Shown here: positions 39,780 to 49,454 of the stretch, piece after piece
Layout: each line of letters starts with the position of its first letter
How positions within the stretch are numbered: position 1 is the stretch's first letter
Assembly: GCF_010111755.1 (NCBI RefSeq)
Contig: NC_088954.1
Coordinates: forward strand, 62,001-126,000
Reading direction: 5' to 3'
DNA from: Nakaseomyces glabratus
Lineage: Eukaryota; Ascomycota; Saccharomycetes; Saccharomycetales; Saccharomycetaceae
Length of the DNA stretch: 64,000 nucleotides
Position numbers and translations under genes: made by a program
Notes under the pieces: generated by a model
The model's database searches: none
What the model saw: the letters and a program-made list of their open reading frames with translations, nothing else
Told to the model about the DNA's origin: nothing

Positions 39780-40355
39780 CTACATCTCCTTCTGTAGCAA
39801 GGTAGCCTTCTCGGTTAAGCGGTTGATCTCTTTTTCCTTGCGGTCGATCTCTTCCAGCAGTTCCTTGCGTCTCTTCTCGGCTTCCTCTGGGGTCATGCCC
39901 TTGGTGTCCTCACCCTCAGCGGCCCTGTAGTTGTCCTTCAGCTGGAATAGCTCACTCACCAACGCATATGTTCTCACAACAACGAATGTAAGGAACAGCG
40001 TGATGCCAGTCAGGTACATGTTCCTCTGGGCTAGAAACTTGCGCGACACAACCTCGATGCGGTCCTGCGCAAATACAGTGCCGCCAGTGGCACCAGCAGT
40101 GTTGCTCTGGCCCTTGCTGCCCGCATTCAGCTCCCGGTTGATGTTGTACACCTTAGTGATGCAATCGATGAAAAGGATCAGAATGAACCCGAGAATACAC
40201 TTGATACCAACCTGTACTGTGGGTGCCCGGAACGGCTTCAGCAACACCAGCATCATAGGTCTCCTGATCCTGGTTGGTAGCGGCAACGACAGCACCGAAA
40301 ACACCGCAATCTCCAGCACTAATATGCCAAACACTAACGCATAGTACAAAGACAT
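39780..40355 (-). CDS. YET3: ER membrane protein of the Yet/BAP31 family
   Basis: Yeast BAP31 homologue, an endoplasmic reticulum protein that associates with translocons in S. cerevisiae. The 191-residue protein begins directly with a hydrophobic helix (MSLYYALVFGILVLEIAVFSVL), has a second near residues 48-66 (ILGFILILFIDCI) and a third near 112-130 (YLTGITLFLTFVVV), then a cytosolic coiled coil ending LLQKEM. The LPLPTRIRR loop after helix 1 is a family hallmark. It could in principle be any of YET1-3; position and strand match YDL072C (YET3, 203 residues). Confidence 0.88.
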   Translation of the reverse strand: MSLYYALVFGILVLEIAVFSVLSLPLPTRIRRPMMLVLLKPFRAPTVQVGIKCILGFILILFIDCITKVYNINRELNAGSKGQSNTAGATGGTVFAQDRIEVVSRKFLAQRNMYLTGITLFLTFVVVRTYALVSELFQLKDNYRAAEGEDTKGMTPEEAEKRRKELLEEIDRKEKEINRLTEKATLLQKEM

Positions 40356-41001
40356 TTCTTCCTTTCTTCCTAACTCTATTTTATGCTTTTCTTGCCTATT
40401 AATCGAACAATTCTCTTCACTTCAACTAGCAATTGTTTGATCTTGCAATTGCTTATCTGGTGGAGCCCTCTTCAGCAATATCAAAACGACTAAGACTTAT
40501 TCCCGAAGGTCATTATATATTGGACCTCATCCCTTCCATATATAAATTATTTGTCACTTGTCCCCTTACTAGCACCGGCTTCCCTTGTTTCACTGCGGGC
40601 AAACTCTCGACATCCTTGGTGGCACACAATGTACGTCCTTAGTGATCAAATTAATGTGATGTATAACGCCATTCGAGGCAAAGTATATAAAGTTAGTTCC
40701 CCATTTGTATTAATGTGAGACTTAAAGAAGTGCATGGTAATGATAAATAATCAGACGTGAATTGAACTGTTATTTGAGAAATGGTATATGTAGATCAGTT
40801 TTTTAGTCGTGCCTTTATGTTTATTTTCTGGCAAGTTTTTAATATTTTGGTCATGGGATGTTGATAATGAAACAACTAACACTGCCAAATGATATTATTT
40901 GGCTTCTCCAGATAATAAATGTGTGCCAAAATTAATCGTATATTGTAAACATCTATGCATTATATATACAAGTACGTTATTACTATTTACTATCCTTGAT
41001 T
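40356..41001. promoter_or_regulatory. YET3 promoter and 3' end of the CBS1 candidate
   Basis: About 650 bp, AT-rich. It contains a Puf3-type site on the reverse strand (40963-40970). In S. cerevisiae the BDF2 gene (YDL070W) occupies the corresponding interval; it is absent here. Confidence 0.55.
40963..40970 (-). promoter_or_regulatory. Puf3-type 3'-UTR site UGUAUAUA
   Basis: Reverse-strand TGTATATA matches UGUANAUA, 32 nt past the stop codon of the CBS1 candidate. Puf3 binds mRNAs for mitochondrial biogenesis factors, so it supports a mitochondrial role for that gene. Confidence 0.55.
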
Positions 41002-41625
41002 TCATGATATCAAAGGGTTTATTATCTTTATGATTATGCTACGATTGATGAAGTTGATGAGTGTGGGTTCACTGTTCAATAATGATATGTAACCCATTAT
41101 TCCCAAGAATGCTTGTAAGTCTTGCCTCTTTTGTAGCCGAGAGCTGACCCGATCAGCTGGGATTTCTATCCGAGCGATGCCCTTCAAGTCATGGTCCCTG
41201 AGATACTGTACATATAGACGCGTGATGTCCCGTTGCCTCAACTCTGCCAATATGGAAGACTTCTCAGAATAGTTAAAATCAAACCCATTGAGATTATCAG
41301 GTGTTCGCTTGAATAACCTAAGCATCGCTATGTTCCATTGTAAATTGAGCAAATGACGGCCTTGTCCTATTAGCACTTTATTTCGTACTTCTACTTTACG
41401 ATCCGCATCAATTGGAACCAATATATCCTTACTGGGATAAAGGCACCGTTTTAGGGACTCCCGGCTATACTGCACATTGTACTTATCGAACTCTAGTTGC
41501 TTGACAACTCTCCCCACTATCTCCTTATTCCGAGAATCATGCCTACTCGGTATTGTATGTTTTATCGGAACGGTCCCCAGGGACTTTACGTGCGTTAACT
41601 TGTTTTTAATAGATCCCTGTATCAT
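41002..41625 (-). CDS. Probable mitochondrial protein, CBS1 candidate by synteny
   Basis: I did not recognise this 207-residue protein from sequence. The start is the ATG at 41625 (MIQGSIKNKLTHVKSLG); earlier codons in frame begin with GTG. The N-terminus is basic, with Ser/Thr and almost no acidic residues over about 35 positions, consistent with a mitochondrial presequence. Its place immediately before COX9 and its strand match S. cerevisiae CBS1 (YDL069C, 229 residues), a mitochondrial translational activator of COB mRNA. A Puf3-type site in its 3' region agrees with a mitochondrial role. The GQGRHLLNLQWNIAM and later LQAFLGIMGYISLLNSEPTLINFI stretches loosely resemble degenerate RNase III-fold segments; that is my inference only. 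Confidence 0.6.
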   Translation of the reverse strand: MIQGSIKNKLTHVKSLGTVPIKHTIPSRHDSRNKEIVGRVVKQLEFDKYNVQYSRESLKRCLYPSKDILVPIDADRKVEVRNKVLIGQGRHLLNLQWNIAMLRLFKRTPDNLNGFDFNYSEKSSILAELRQRDITRLYVQYLRDHDLKGIARIEIPADRVSSRLQKRQDLQAFLGIMGYISLLNSEPTLINFINRSIIIKIINPLIS

Positions 41626-42341
41626 ATAGCACACATCAATGATCTCTCAAAATTTATATAACGAGCCTATTATCAGTTCCGGTGTAGTCTGCTCCCCTTC
41701 TTACTATAAATTCCTAAGTGGATTTGATTACTTACAATCTTCTTGAATAACAGCGTTCTTCTATGATAAAAAATTTAATGTTTCTTAACCGGTTCAGCAC
41801 TGTTGATTGGATATCACTGCTAAGCAAGACCTATATGCCCTCTGTGTAGTTACTATACTTATAACTCATCCTGGATCAATTTTTTTTTTAAATTTATAAG
41901 ATGAACATTATTCAGATTGTTAGAAAAATCACATCGACTATTGTCACTATTCATATAGCTATACATAATTGGTTAAAGGGACACAGAACTTGAAAAGAAT
42001 AGTAATATATCTTCAGATTAATACGATAATTAGTAGAAAAAAGATACAAATAATCTAGAAAATGCTCAAGTCTTGTATAAAAATTATAAGTGAAATAAAT
42101 AATATATGTTGAAAAAAAAAAAAATATTCAAAGCGGAGACCACATACCGGCGGAGGTATTGCAAATAGCCTCATATTATCTCACTCAGATGTCTTCATTT
42201 TGAGAAGTCTTTTCGATTAACATAAATCAGTAATGGAGGGGTGTATTGGGAATATTAAATAGAAAAAAATAGGATAAAGAATCAAAATATAAGGAATCGT
42301 TATTTGGAAGAGATACTGTTGGGTAGCGTTTTCACATCTCC
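41626..42341. other. CBS1 candidate promoter and COX9 3' region
   Basis: About 700 bp, strongly AT-rich with a T10 run near 41879-41888 and an A-rich tract near 42111-42124. One GC-rich island near 42138-42160 carries two CGG triplets. No gene or known RNA seen. Confidence 0.45.
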
Positions 42342-42524
42342 TCAGTTTTCAGCTTTCTTCTTCTCAGCCAAGTCAGCATAGAAAGCCTCACGTCTGTCAA
42401 TAACGTTCTTGTGGAAACCCCACCACCAGTAGGATGCCATTACACCTCCCAGACTGAAACCGATAACTATATCAGTGATAATTCTCTTCTTCAAAGTACC
42501 TGTGATTGGAGCTAGCGCAGACAT
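42342..42524 (-). CDS. COX9: Cytochrome c oxidase subunit VIIa (Cox9)
   Basis: Small nuclear-encoded subunit of mitochondrial complex IV. The start is the ATG at 42524, giving 60 residues (S. cerevisiae 59); upstream codons in the same frame are leader. MSALAPITGTLKKRIITDIVIGFSLGG leads into a single membrane helix (about 18-34) and then WWWGFHKNVIDRREAFYADLAEKKK, all typical of Cox9. There is no cleavable presequence, as in the family. It is divergent from IDP1, with a HAP-type site between them. Position matches YDL067C. Confidence 0.96.
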   Translation of the reverse strand: MSALAPITGTLKKRIITDIVIGFSLGGVMASYWWWGFHKNVIDRREAFYADLAEKKKAEN

Positions 42525-42747
42525 TGTAGTTTTATAGTATATTTGTGTGTTAATAGGCGTGTTTGGCTCTATTAAGAAAAGTAATACAAAATTAAATTCC
42601 CCCCCGAAAAGACAAACCTGCAAAATATTAAAAAGTTGTCTAAATTATATAACAATAGAACAAGCGAAATTAATCGTCGATTAAGTTGCTTATTGTTCCT
42701 AACCAATGTACTTCAAAGACACCACTTTGTTTTACCTTGCAGAATTA

Positions 42748-42755
42748 TTATTGGT
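42748..42755. promoter_or_regulatory. HAP2/3/4/5-type CCAAT site
   Basis: TTATTGGT matches TNATTGGT in full, 224 bp upstream of COX9. HAP control of respiratory genes is well established in S. cerevisiae. Confidence 0.6.
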
Positions 42756-42831
42756 CCATTATCTCCGTTACTTTGTTCCCTCAAGCTCTCTTCTCGAGTA
42801 GTTGCAGGTTGCAACTCTGTACAGGTTTGAG

Positions 42832-42838
42832 CCAATCA
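42832..42838. promoter_or_regulatory. Second CCAAT box
   Basis: CCAATCA preceded by G, so one base off the extended HAP consensus ACCAATNA; 308 bp upstream of COX9. Confidence 0.35.
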
Positions 42839-43444
42839 GAACGGGGGATGCCTCCTTCGTTGGATTCACAACTTGAAGACGAACCCGAGTCACAAGCAAG
42901 ACTAGTGATAAACATCAATGCTCCCCCATCTGGAACAGAGAAATTATCATCCCAGTAGTGATTTCACTCGAGAGAAGTCGTTATCACTTACAATGCATCT
43001 TGCTTACTTCGCAACTGTAGAGGAAGTGAAACTACTTGCAAGACTGAAGCCTGAAATCACTAGAAGTCACCAACACGGTGATACCACCGGGATTTCTGAT
43101 TCTTCCCAATCAGCTACAAGCAAAAAGTCACAGCTTTGATATCACTCATCGCAGAATAACAAACGTCCCTAAGTCTGGTCTGAGTCTGACCAGTAGGGGA
43201 CTGACTCAAAACGGACATCACAGTACCTGAACCGGTACTAGATAGAGAAACCGGCATCACCAAGCATCCCACCCTATCTTTACTCGACCATCTGTCTCAC
43301 CATAATAGTTGTTCTTTCATCGCAAGCAATTTATATATAAAACAATGGTTATGTAAAATACACTATTTGTTTGGCATACTTGTCATTGGCACTGATTATT
43401 GAATAACTAGCGAGCGACATTAAACTAAATCTATAAGACACAAC

Positions 43445-44716
43445 ATGCTCGGAAGAAGATGTTTTGCTTCCTCTGCGAAGCTTGCCAAGATCAAAGTGAA
43501 GACCCCAGTTGTAGAGCTGGATGGTGATGAGATGACCAGAATTATCTGGGACAAGATAAAGAAGCAACTGATCCTACCATTCCTTGATGTCGATTTGAAG
43601 TACTACGACTTGTCTATCCAGTCCCGTGACAAAACCAAGGACCAGATCACACATGACTCTGCTGAGGCTATCAAGAAATATGGTGTCGGTGTCAAGTGTG
43701 CTACCATCACCCCAGATGAGGCCCGTGTTAAGGAGTTCAATTTGACCAAGATGTGGAAGTCTCCTAACGGTACAATTAGAAACATACTCGGTGGTACCGT
43801 CTTCAGAGAACCAATTGTCATCCCAAGAGTCCCCAGACTGGTTCCAGGTTGGGAAAAGCCAATCATCATAGGTAGACACGCCCATGGTGACCAGTACAAG
43901 GCTACTGATGCCGTTATACCTGGTCAAGGTAAGCTAGAACTTGTCTACAAGCCAAACGGCGACGCCTCCAAGGCCGAAGTTATGGAAGTTTATGACTATA
44001 AGGGCCCAGGTGTTGCACTAGCAATGTATAATACCGACGAATCCATCCGTGGTTTTGCCCATTCGTCTTTCAAACTAGCACTACAAAAGAAATTGAACTT
44101 GTTTTTGTCCACTAAAAACACTATTCTAAAGAAATACGATGGTAGATTCAAGGACATCTTCCAAGAGGTCTACGATTCAGAGTACAAACAGAAGTTTGCT
44201 GAATTGAACATCACATATGAGCACCGTCTAATAGATGACATGGTTGCTCAGATGATCAAATCTAAGGGTGGTTTTATCATGGCTTTGAAGAATTACGATG
44301 GTGATGTGCAATCCGACATTGTTGCTCAAGGTTTTGGTTCTCTAGGTTTGATGACTTCTATTTTAATCACTCCAGATGGTAAGACCTTCGAAAGTGAAGC
44401 TGCTCACGGTACGGTCACAAGACACTACAGAAAGCACCAACAAGGTGAAGAAACTTCTACTAACTCCATTGCCTCTATTTTTGCTTGGACCAGAGGTCTA
44501 GCTAAGAGAGGTGAATTGGATGGTACTCCAGACGTTGTTAGATTTGCCAACATTTTAGAATCTGCAACTTTGAACACTGTCCAACAAGATGGCATTATGA
44601 CCAAGGACCTTGCTTTAGCATGTGGTAAGACTGATAGAGCTTCTTATGTCACTACCACTGAGTTTTTAGATGCAGTAGAAAAGAGACTACAAACTGAAAT
44701 TAAATCTATTGACTAA
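43445..44716 (+). CDS. IDP1: Mitochondrial NADP-dependent isocitrate dehydrogenase
   Basis: Converts isocitrate to 2-oxoglutarate with NADP in the mitochondrial matrix. The 423-residue protein (S. cerevisiae Idp1 428) begins with a presequence ([17 protein letters not shown]), which separates it from cytosolic Idp2 and peroxisomal Idp3. Conserved motifs include [13 protein letters not shown] near residue 24, the substrate-site [24 protein letters not shown], and the nucleotide-site segment [14 protein letters not shown] near residue 320. The C-terminus (EIKSID) has no peroxisomal PTS1. Strongly biased codon use. A Puf3-type site follows in the 3' region. Position matches YDL066W. Confidence 0.97.
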   Translation: MLGRRCFASSAKLAKIKVKTPVVELDGDEMTRIIWDKIKKQLILPFLDVDLKYYDLSIQSRDKTKDQITHDSAEAIKKYGVGVKCATITPDEARVKEFNLTKMWKSPNGTIRNILGGTVFREPIVIPRVPRLVPGWEKPIIIGRHAHGDQYKATDAVIPGQGKLELVYKPNGDASKAEVMEVYDYKGPGVALAMYNTDESIRGFAHSSFKLALQKKLNLFLSTKNTILKKYDGRFKDIFQEVYDSEYKQKFAELNITYEHRLIDDMVAQMIKSKGGFIMALKNYDGDVQSDIVAQGFGSLGLMTSILITPDGKTFESEAAHGTVTRHYRKHQQGEETSTNSIASIFAWTRGLAKRGELDGTPDVVRFANILESATLNTVQQDGIMTKDLALACGKTDRASYVTTTEFLDAVEKRLQTEIKSID

Positions 44717-44809
44717 ATGGAGCGAAAGTAATTTTTCATATATCAACTTGATTTGTTTTTTGTAGGAATCTCTACCTTAATGCGATTAGATGGTTAAATA
44801 CTATACAGT

Positions 44810-44817
44810 TGTACATA
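44810..44817 (+). promoter_or_regulatory. Puf3-type 3'-UTR site UGUACAUA
   Basis: TGTACATA matches UGUANAUA, 94 nt past the IDP1 stop codon, in the sense orientation. It fits the mitochondrial location of the product. Confidence 0.5.
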
Positions 44818-44965
44818 AAATTTCATGTTTTTTATGCATTAGAATTATCATTCATTGATACACGGTGCTGTCAGTAATGCCTATTTCATTATATACATAC
44901 AATTGAGGACCATTATAGTTAAAAAGACTCCATAGTAGAATTATATCATTATAGTATCACATCAA

Positions 44966-45943
44966 CTATTGTTGTTTACACGTATCGGCTAGATCTTTAT
45001 CCAGATCAGCCAGTTTAGGATCATTTGCATCTATATTCAACATCTTAGACATTTCATCGAAATCATTAGCTGGGTTTCCTCCGTTGAAATTTTTGCTCAC
45101 TGGTGAATCACCAAGTTGTTCAAGCTGATCAAGCAGCTCTGTAACTTCATCTCTATCTTTGTCATTATCATAATCGGGTTTCTCATATATGACAATCAGC
45201 TTATTAACCAGCTCAAATTGTCTTTTATAGGTATCCATATTATCTTTATGAGAAGGGTGATCTTTATTATCTTCTAGCCATTTTGAAAACTCAATTTGCA
45301 TATCCTTCATTGGTTGGTACAGAACCTCCTTTGACGACATTTTATTCAATATACCTAGTATCGCATTATCCATTTCACCATCTGCTGGAACATCACCTGA
45401 ATCACTTACAAGATCATTTAGTAATTTGGATAGCACTTCATCTGGGTTGCCAGAGCCATTGATACTTTGTTTCTTCTCTTCTTCCAGTTGGGTATCAACT
45501 TTATTGGCATTCTCTTTCAGTCTATCCAAAGTGCTGGATATGACATCCTTAAATCCACCTTTACCTGCTTTCTCACCCTTTGAAGTTGTCTGAGTATTGA
45601 GACTTTCTAGCTGTTGTGTAGTGGTTTCCTTGGGAACTTGCCCAACTTCTTCTAGAATATCTAGCAGTTTCTTGAAGTTCTCAGCAGCCTCTTTGTCCTC
45701 TATGTTCACATTGGCACCGTCACCGTTCTGTTTCATTAAGTTCTGAAATTCCTGTTGTAAATCCTCAATCATTTCCTTCACTGCAGGATCATCTTTATCC
45801 ATCACAGGATCAGCTGGCTTCTTCAAACCATCTGCCTCTGTGGTTCCTCGGCTCTGCGTGGTTTCTGCCTGCACATCCTCTAGCTTAGATGGATCCTCAT
45901 CCAGCAAATCATCCAAGTCATCGTAGTCAAAATCTTCAGTCAT
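44966..45943 (-). CDS. PEX19: Peroxisomal membrane protein chaperone Pex19
   Basis: Pex19 binds newly made peroxisomal membrane proteins in the cytosol and delivers them to Pex3. The start is the ATG at 45943 (MTEDFDYDDLDDLLDEDPSK, the usual acidic N-terminus); the longer frame begins with GTG. The 325-residue protein is helical and acidic. The conserved C-terminal half contains LYQPMKDMQIEFSKWLEDNKD near residues 208-228 and ends in CKQQ, a farnesylation CaaX box. S. cerevisiae Pex19 is farnesylated at the same kind of terminus. It shares a short divergent promoter with UBC9; position matches YDL065C. Confidence 0.96.
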   Translation of the reverse strand: MTEDFDYDDLDDLLDEDPSKLEDVQAETTQSRGTTEADGLKKPADPVMDKDDPAVKEMIEDLQQEFQNLMKQNGDGANVNIEDKEAAENFKKLLDILEEVGQVPKETTTQQLESLNTQTTSKGEKAGKGGFKDVISSTLDRLKENANKVDTQLEEEKKQSINGSGNPDEVLSKLLNDLVSDSGDVPADGEMDNAILGILNKMSSKEVLYQPMKDMQIEFSKWLEDNKDHPSHKDNMDTYKRQFELVNKLIVIYEKPDYDNDKDRDEVTELLDQLEQLGDSPVSKNFNGGNPANDFDEMSKMLNIDANDPKLADLDKDLADTCKQQ

Positions 45944-46318
45944 TATACCACAAACCACAACCTTCACTATTGGTGGAATTTAGATTAATTTAAAGTAATT
46001 ACAGCTATCAACTTAAGCACTGTTATTCTTGTACTGTACCTGATCATTAATTCTAAGGGTATGTCTAGTTCTTAGAACTCATCCTTGACACTTCGGGTTT
46101 TATTCTATCAATTTTTGCCCACAGTGACAAAAAATTATATAAACTCTGTGGAACCTGTGAAAGTATTTCAAAAGATTAGCACTACAATTTAAAGTGCATT
46201 CTAACAATTGCAAAGAGGTAGCTAATTTCATTCTTGGTCAAAAACGTTGTTGAGGAAACACTAGCAGTGCTTGCTGTCATTTTTGGAAACCAAGAGCTCA
46301 GGGTTTAGTAAAGAAGGT
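45944..46318. promoter_or_regulatory. PEX19-UBC9 divergent promoter
   Basis: 375 bp between divergent genes, AT-rich, with a TTATATAAAC TATA-like stretch near 46135-46144 oriented for UBC9. No specific factor site stands out. Confidence 0.5.
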
Positions 46319-46792
46319 ATGAGTAGTTTGTGTTTACAAAGGTTACAAGAGGAGAGAAAGAAGTGGCGGAAAGACCATCCCTTTGGATTCTATGCGAAGC
46401 CTACCAAGGGACCTGATGGTACTTTGAATTTGCAGAAATGGGAGGCTGGGATACCAGGTAAAGAAGGCACCATATGGCAGGATGGTGTGTTTCCTATCAC
46501 GGTTGAGTACCCTGATGAGTACCCATCTAAACCACCAAAGGTGAAGTTCCCAGCTGGGTTCTACCACCCCAACATATATCCAAGTGGAACTGTTTGCTTG
46601 AGTATTTTGAATGAGGACCAAGACTGGAGACCGGCTATAACTTTGAAACAGATTGTGCTTGGTGTGCAGGATCTTCTCGATTCACCTAATCCAAACTCGC
46701 CAGCACAAGAACCAGCTTGGAGGGCATTCTCTAAGAATAAAGCAGAGTATGAGAAGAAGGTACTCATACAAGCAAAACAATACACTAAGTGA
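46319..46792 (+). CDS. UBC9: SUMO-conjugating enzyme Ubc9
   Basis: E2 enzyme that transfers SUMO to target lysines. The start is the ATG at 46319 ([25 protein letters not shown]), giving 157 residues, exactly the S. cerevisiae length; the 16 codons before it in the open frame are leader. The catalytic cysteine lies in [19 protein letters not shown] (Cys93), with the UBC-fold HPN motif ([10 protein letters not shown]) just before. The N-terminal basic stretch contacts SUMO. The coding sequence is continuous, whereas I recall the S. cerevisiae gene carrying a short intron near its 5' end. Position matches YDL064W. Confidence 0.97.
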   Translation: MSSLCLQRLQEERKKWRKDHPFGFYAKPTKGPDGTLNLQKWEAGIPGKEGTIWQDGVFPITVEYPDEYPSKPPKVKFPAGFYHPNIYPSGTVCLSILNEDQDWRPAITLKQIVLGVQDLLDSPNPNSPAQEPAWRAFSKNKAEYEKKVLIQAKQYTK

Positions 46793-47425
46793 ACTAATCG
46801 AAGAAATGAAATCACAGATGTGCCGTTCTTGGAATGGCAACATTATGCCAATAAACAACAACAGACAACAACATCGGATAACCTTCATGTATTTCCGTCT
46901 CTTCAACCCATGCCAAAGGATTGGTTAAGAGTATTGTGTCCTCTTGAAGTTCCAAATCAAAAAGAATGTATACTGCTTGTTATAATCATTTCAATGATCA
47001 GATATTTTCACTTTATGACAGTTTTGGTCAACATATATGTATTCCTTCTACCCTAGAATAGTTGTTAGATTTTTATGCTTCTTATCCAAGCATTTGTATA
47101 AGTATTTTGGATAATAATGTAATATTTACGAATAAGAAACTTAATATTAAAATTTCGGAACAATAATGCAATAATGGACAAGTGCAGCAAGAAATAGTTC
47201 ATGTGTTGAGGACTACATGGAAATAATATACGTTTGAAATTTTAAAGTCCAAACCTCTACAATTACAACGCTTTTACTAAATATAAAAAAATGATATAAT
47301 TTTCTATTAATGCCAGTATATAATTAAAATGAAAAATAACTTTGTGAAAAAAATCACTGTCTTTCTACATGGTCTATTTGGTTGCTCTATTAATCCCAAT
47401 AATGCCCCAAACCCGTCCACTAAAC
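46793..47425. other. Convergent UBC9-SYO1 spacer
   Basis: About 630 bp holding two 3' ends, AT-rich especially beyond 47080. Overlapping short ORFs (46653-47056) have no similarity I know. No RNA gene seen. Confidence 0.45.
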
Positions 47426-49285
47426 CTAATGAGCTTCGCTTTCTTTGTAGTTTATAAAGCTACCCAGAATGTTGAAAGTTTCTGTTGCGCGCTCCTTTAG
47501 CTCTGGTGACTTATTTCTATCGACAAACTTGAAACGCTCCTTCAGGTTAGGAACAACTTTTTCTTTCAATGTTTGCAAAAAACTATCTTTAACAAATACT
47601 TCAGTGTCGTAATCATAAGCAGAGTCAGAATATATCTCAAATATGAAGTTTGTCACCTCCACTAACAATAATGGATCCGACTCCTTACTGGTCAGTATTT
47701 CCATAAAAAAGTGCCCAATAAATCTATTAATTTCTACCTGATTCTGTACCAAAGCCAATGACGATAGAACACCAATACATTTTTGCTGCAATTCAATTTC
47801 ATTACAGGTCTTATACTCATTTATGATAGTTTCAACAAATGCCATACTATTGTTCAAACCAAGCTGGTTAATAACAGCAAGAGGTTCTGATTGTAGAGTA
47901 GCTGCCTTCAACATTGCCCAAACCACACTCATCAAACTAACTTTCAATGAAATATCTTTGCTATCTGACCCTTCTTCTTTTTTAATAAAATTCCATAGCA
48001 AGGTATGCTGGTTGTTTGGAAGTTCATAGAAGTTTACATCAATAGACATATATAGCCACAACAAATTATTCCACCCAATAAGAACTCTGGCAGGGAAAGA
48101 AGATGCTAATTTATTAAAGACAAGCGGAACGAATGACACTAATGTCTCGGACAGCGATTCCGGAAGCTTCCTCTTATGCTCTTGCTCAAACTTAGCTGCT
48201 ATAATTTCAATAATCGCGGTTATAAGGTCTATAGTAATTTCAATACTTTGGAGTTGCATATGAGCAAGAGCCCTTTTCTTAGTATATTCTTTGATTTTAG
48301 CAGCAACTTCTGAATCCACCGTATTGGCAATATCTTCATCCTGTGTAATAGATGATAAATTTTTTTCTAGTTCAACCAGATCAATACCATTGATTGCATT
48401 GCATGTTGTGTGAATGATTTCATTAGCTTGTTCATATGTCATATCCATATCTAAGAATTGAAGGTAAATACCTTGAATCAAAACGTATGTAAGCTCATTG
48501 AATGACTTGTGATCCTCTTTCTTTAACGTCGGTAAAACCTTAACGAATTCAGACAGAGTAGGGTCACTAGAAACTGTCTCTATAAATTCGAATGATTCCG
48601 AGCTGAAATCGTATATTAAATCCAAAATAGTGTTGAAAACACTAATTGGCAATTTCTCAATACCATACTCTAGTAAATTAACCAAAACAGTAAACAATTC
48701 CGCTAGTTTCTGTGTGGTAAGGACTTCTTCTAAAATGCTATCAGCCCCATTACATAATGCGATAACCAAAGATAATAGGTTTTCCGCAAAGTCAAAGAGC
48801 AAGCGCCTAGATTCTTTTGACTGAGGTGTAGTCTTCTTTGTATCTTCAGAAGCATCTTGTGCTGCCAATGCCCTCAAGGAGTCACTTAATTTTTCAAACC
48901 CAGATAATATGCTTGTCCAGATGTCTGATCTCCACAAATGCACGGCAACATCATAGCCTTCTTCTAAACATAGATTTCTTAATAAACCATAAGCCTCGAC
49001 TACTATTTCTGTGTTCTCATCGGATAACAATTTAGTTGTGACAGTTGGTATCAATTTTTCTTTTAATAGCAACTTTCTCATATGTGCATCTTCACATAGC
49101 ACTGTCGCAGAACTCAATGCCATACTCCTTTCATTTGGTACAACACTATTCAAATTCTTTATCAGGGGTTGTAATTTTCTTTCGATTAGATTAGCATCCT
49201 TTTTGGAAATACCACCATTGTTTGGGTTAGCGAGTGGGTTCAAACGGGATGCCGATGTTCTTGATCTCTTCTTCGATCTACCCAT
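47426..49285 (-). CDS. SYO1: Symportin Syo1, ribosomal-protein import chaperone
   Basis: Syo1 binds Rpl5 and Rpl11 together and imports them with the karyopherin Kap104 for assembly of the 5S RNP. The 619-residue protein (S. cerevisiae 620) starts with a basic, Kap104-type N-terminus (MGRSKKRSRTSASRLNPLANP) followed by an all-helical ARM/HEAT-like solenoid (LSSATVLCEDAHMRKLLLKE, VVEAYGLLRNLCLEEG and later repeats). An acidic insertion near residues 155-170 and one around 310-345 break the repeats. The upstream PAC and RRPE elements are those of ribosome-biogenesis genes, in agreement with the function. Position matches YDL063C. Confidence 0.93.
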   Translation of the reverse strand: MGRSKKRSRTSASRLNPLANPNNGGISKKDANLIERKLQPLIKNLNSVVPNERSMALSSATVLCEDAHMRKLLLKEKLIPTVTTKLLSDENTEIVVEAYGLLRNLCLEEGYDVAVHLWRSDIWTSILSGFEKLSDSLRALAAQDASEDTKKTTPQSKESRRLLFDFAENLLSLVIALCNGADSILEEVLTTQKLAELFTVLVNLLEYGIEKLPISVFNTILDLIYDFSSESFEFIETVSSDPTLSEFVKVLPTLKKEDHKSFNELTYVLIQGIYLQFLDMDMTYEQANEIIHTTCNAINGIDLVELEKNLSSITQDEDIANTVDSEVAAKIKEYTKKRALAHMQLQSIEITIDLITAIIEIIAAKFEQEHKRKLPESLSETLVSFVPLVFNKLASSFPARVLIGWNNLLWLYMSIDVNFYELPNNQHTLLWNFIKKEEGSDSKDISLKVSLMSVVWAMLKAATLQSEPLAVINQLGLNNSMAFVETIINEYKTCNEIELQQKCIGVLSSLALVQNQVEINRFIGHFFMEILTSKESDPLLLVEVTNFIFEIYSDSAYDYDTEVFVKDSFLQTLKEKVVPNLKERFKFVDRNKSPELKERATETFNILGSFINYKESEAH

Positions 49286-49394
49286 TATAGTTTAATTAAT
49301 TCAGAGCTTATTACCAAATTTAGCTTTTCCTTTTGCCAATGCTAACTGCTAGTAAGTTTACAAATTTTCAAATATCTATGCACTTTTATGATTT

Positions 49395-49402
49395 GCGATG
49401 AG
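49395..49402 (+). promoter_or_regulatory. PAC motif GCGATGAG upstream of SYO1
   Basis: Exact PAC core (bound by Dot6/Tod6 in S. cerevisiae), 110 bp upstream of the SYO1 ATG. Confidence 0.7.
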
Positions 49403-49403
49403 C

Positions 49404-49430
49404 TATACCCAGTTCAATAAACTGGGTATA
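49404..49430. repeat. Perfect 11-bp inverted repeat, 5-nt loop
   Basis: TATACCCAGTT, CAATA, AACTGGGTATA. It lies between the two PAC motifs of SYO1 and abuts the first. Confidence 0.9.
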
Positions 49431-49434
49431 TTCC

Positions 49435-49443
49435 AAAAATTTT
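49435..49443 (+). promoter_or_regulatory. RRPE core upstream of SYO1
   Basis: AAAAATTTT, the RRPE core, 3 bp ahead of the second PAC motif; PAC and RRPE commonly occur together in ribosome-biogenesis promoters. Confidence 0.6.
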
Positions 49444-49446
49444 CCA

Positions 49447-49454
49447 GCGATGAG
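49447..49454 (+). promoter_or_regulatory. Second PAC motif GCGATGAG
   Basis: Exact PAC core, 162 bp upstream of the SYO1 ATG. Confidence 0.65.

Larger units (their letters stand above)
42525..43444. promoter_or_regulatory. COX9-IDP1 divergent promoter
   Basis: 920 bp between two mitochondrial genes. It carries TTATTGGT (42748-42755), a full HAP2/3/4/5 match, and a second CCAAT box (42832-42838). A C7 run (42599-42605) lies 75 bp upstream of the COX9 ATG. The + strand ORFs at 42636-43139 overlap one another and look accidental. Confidence 0.6.
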
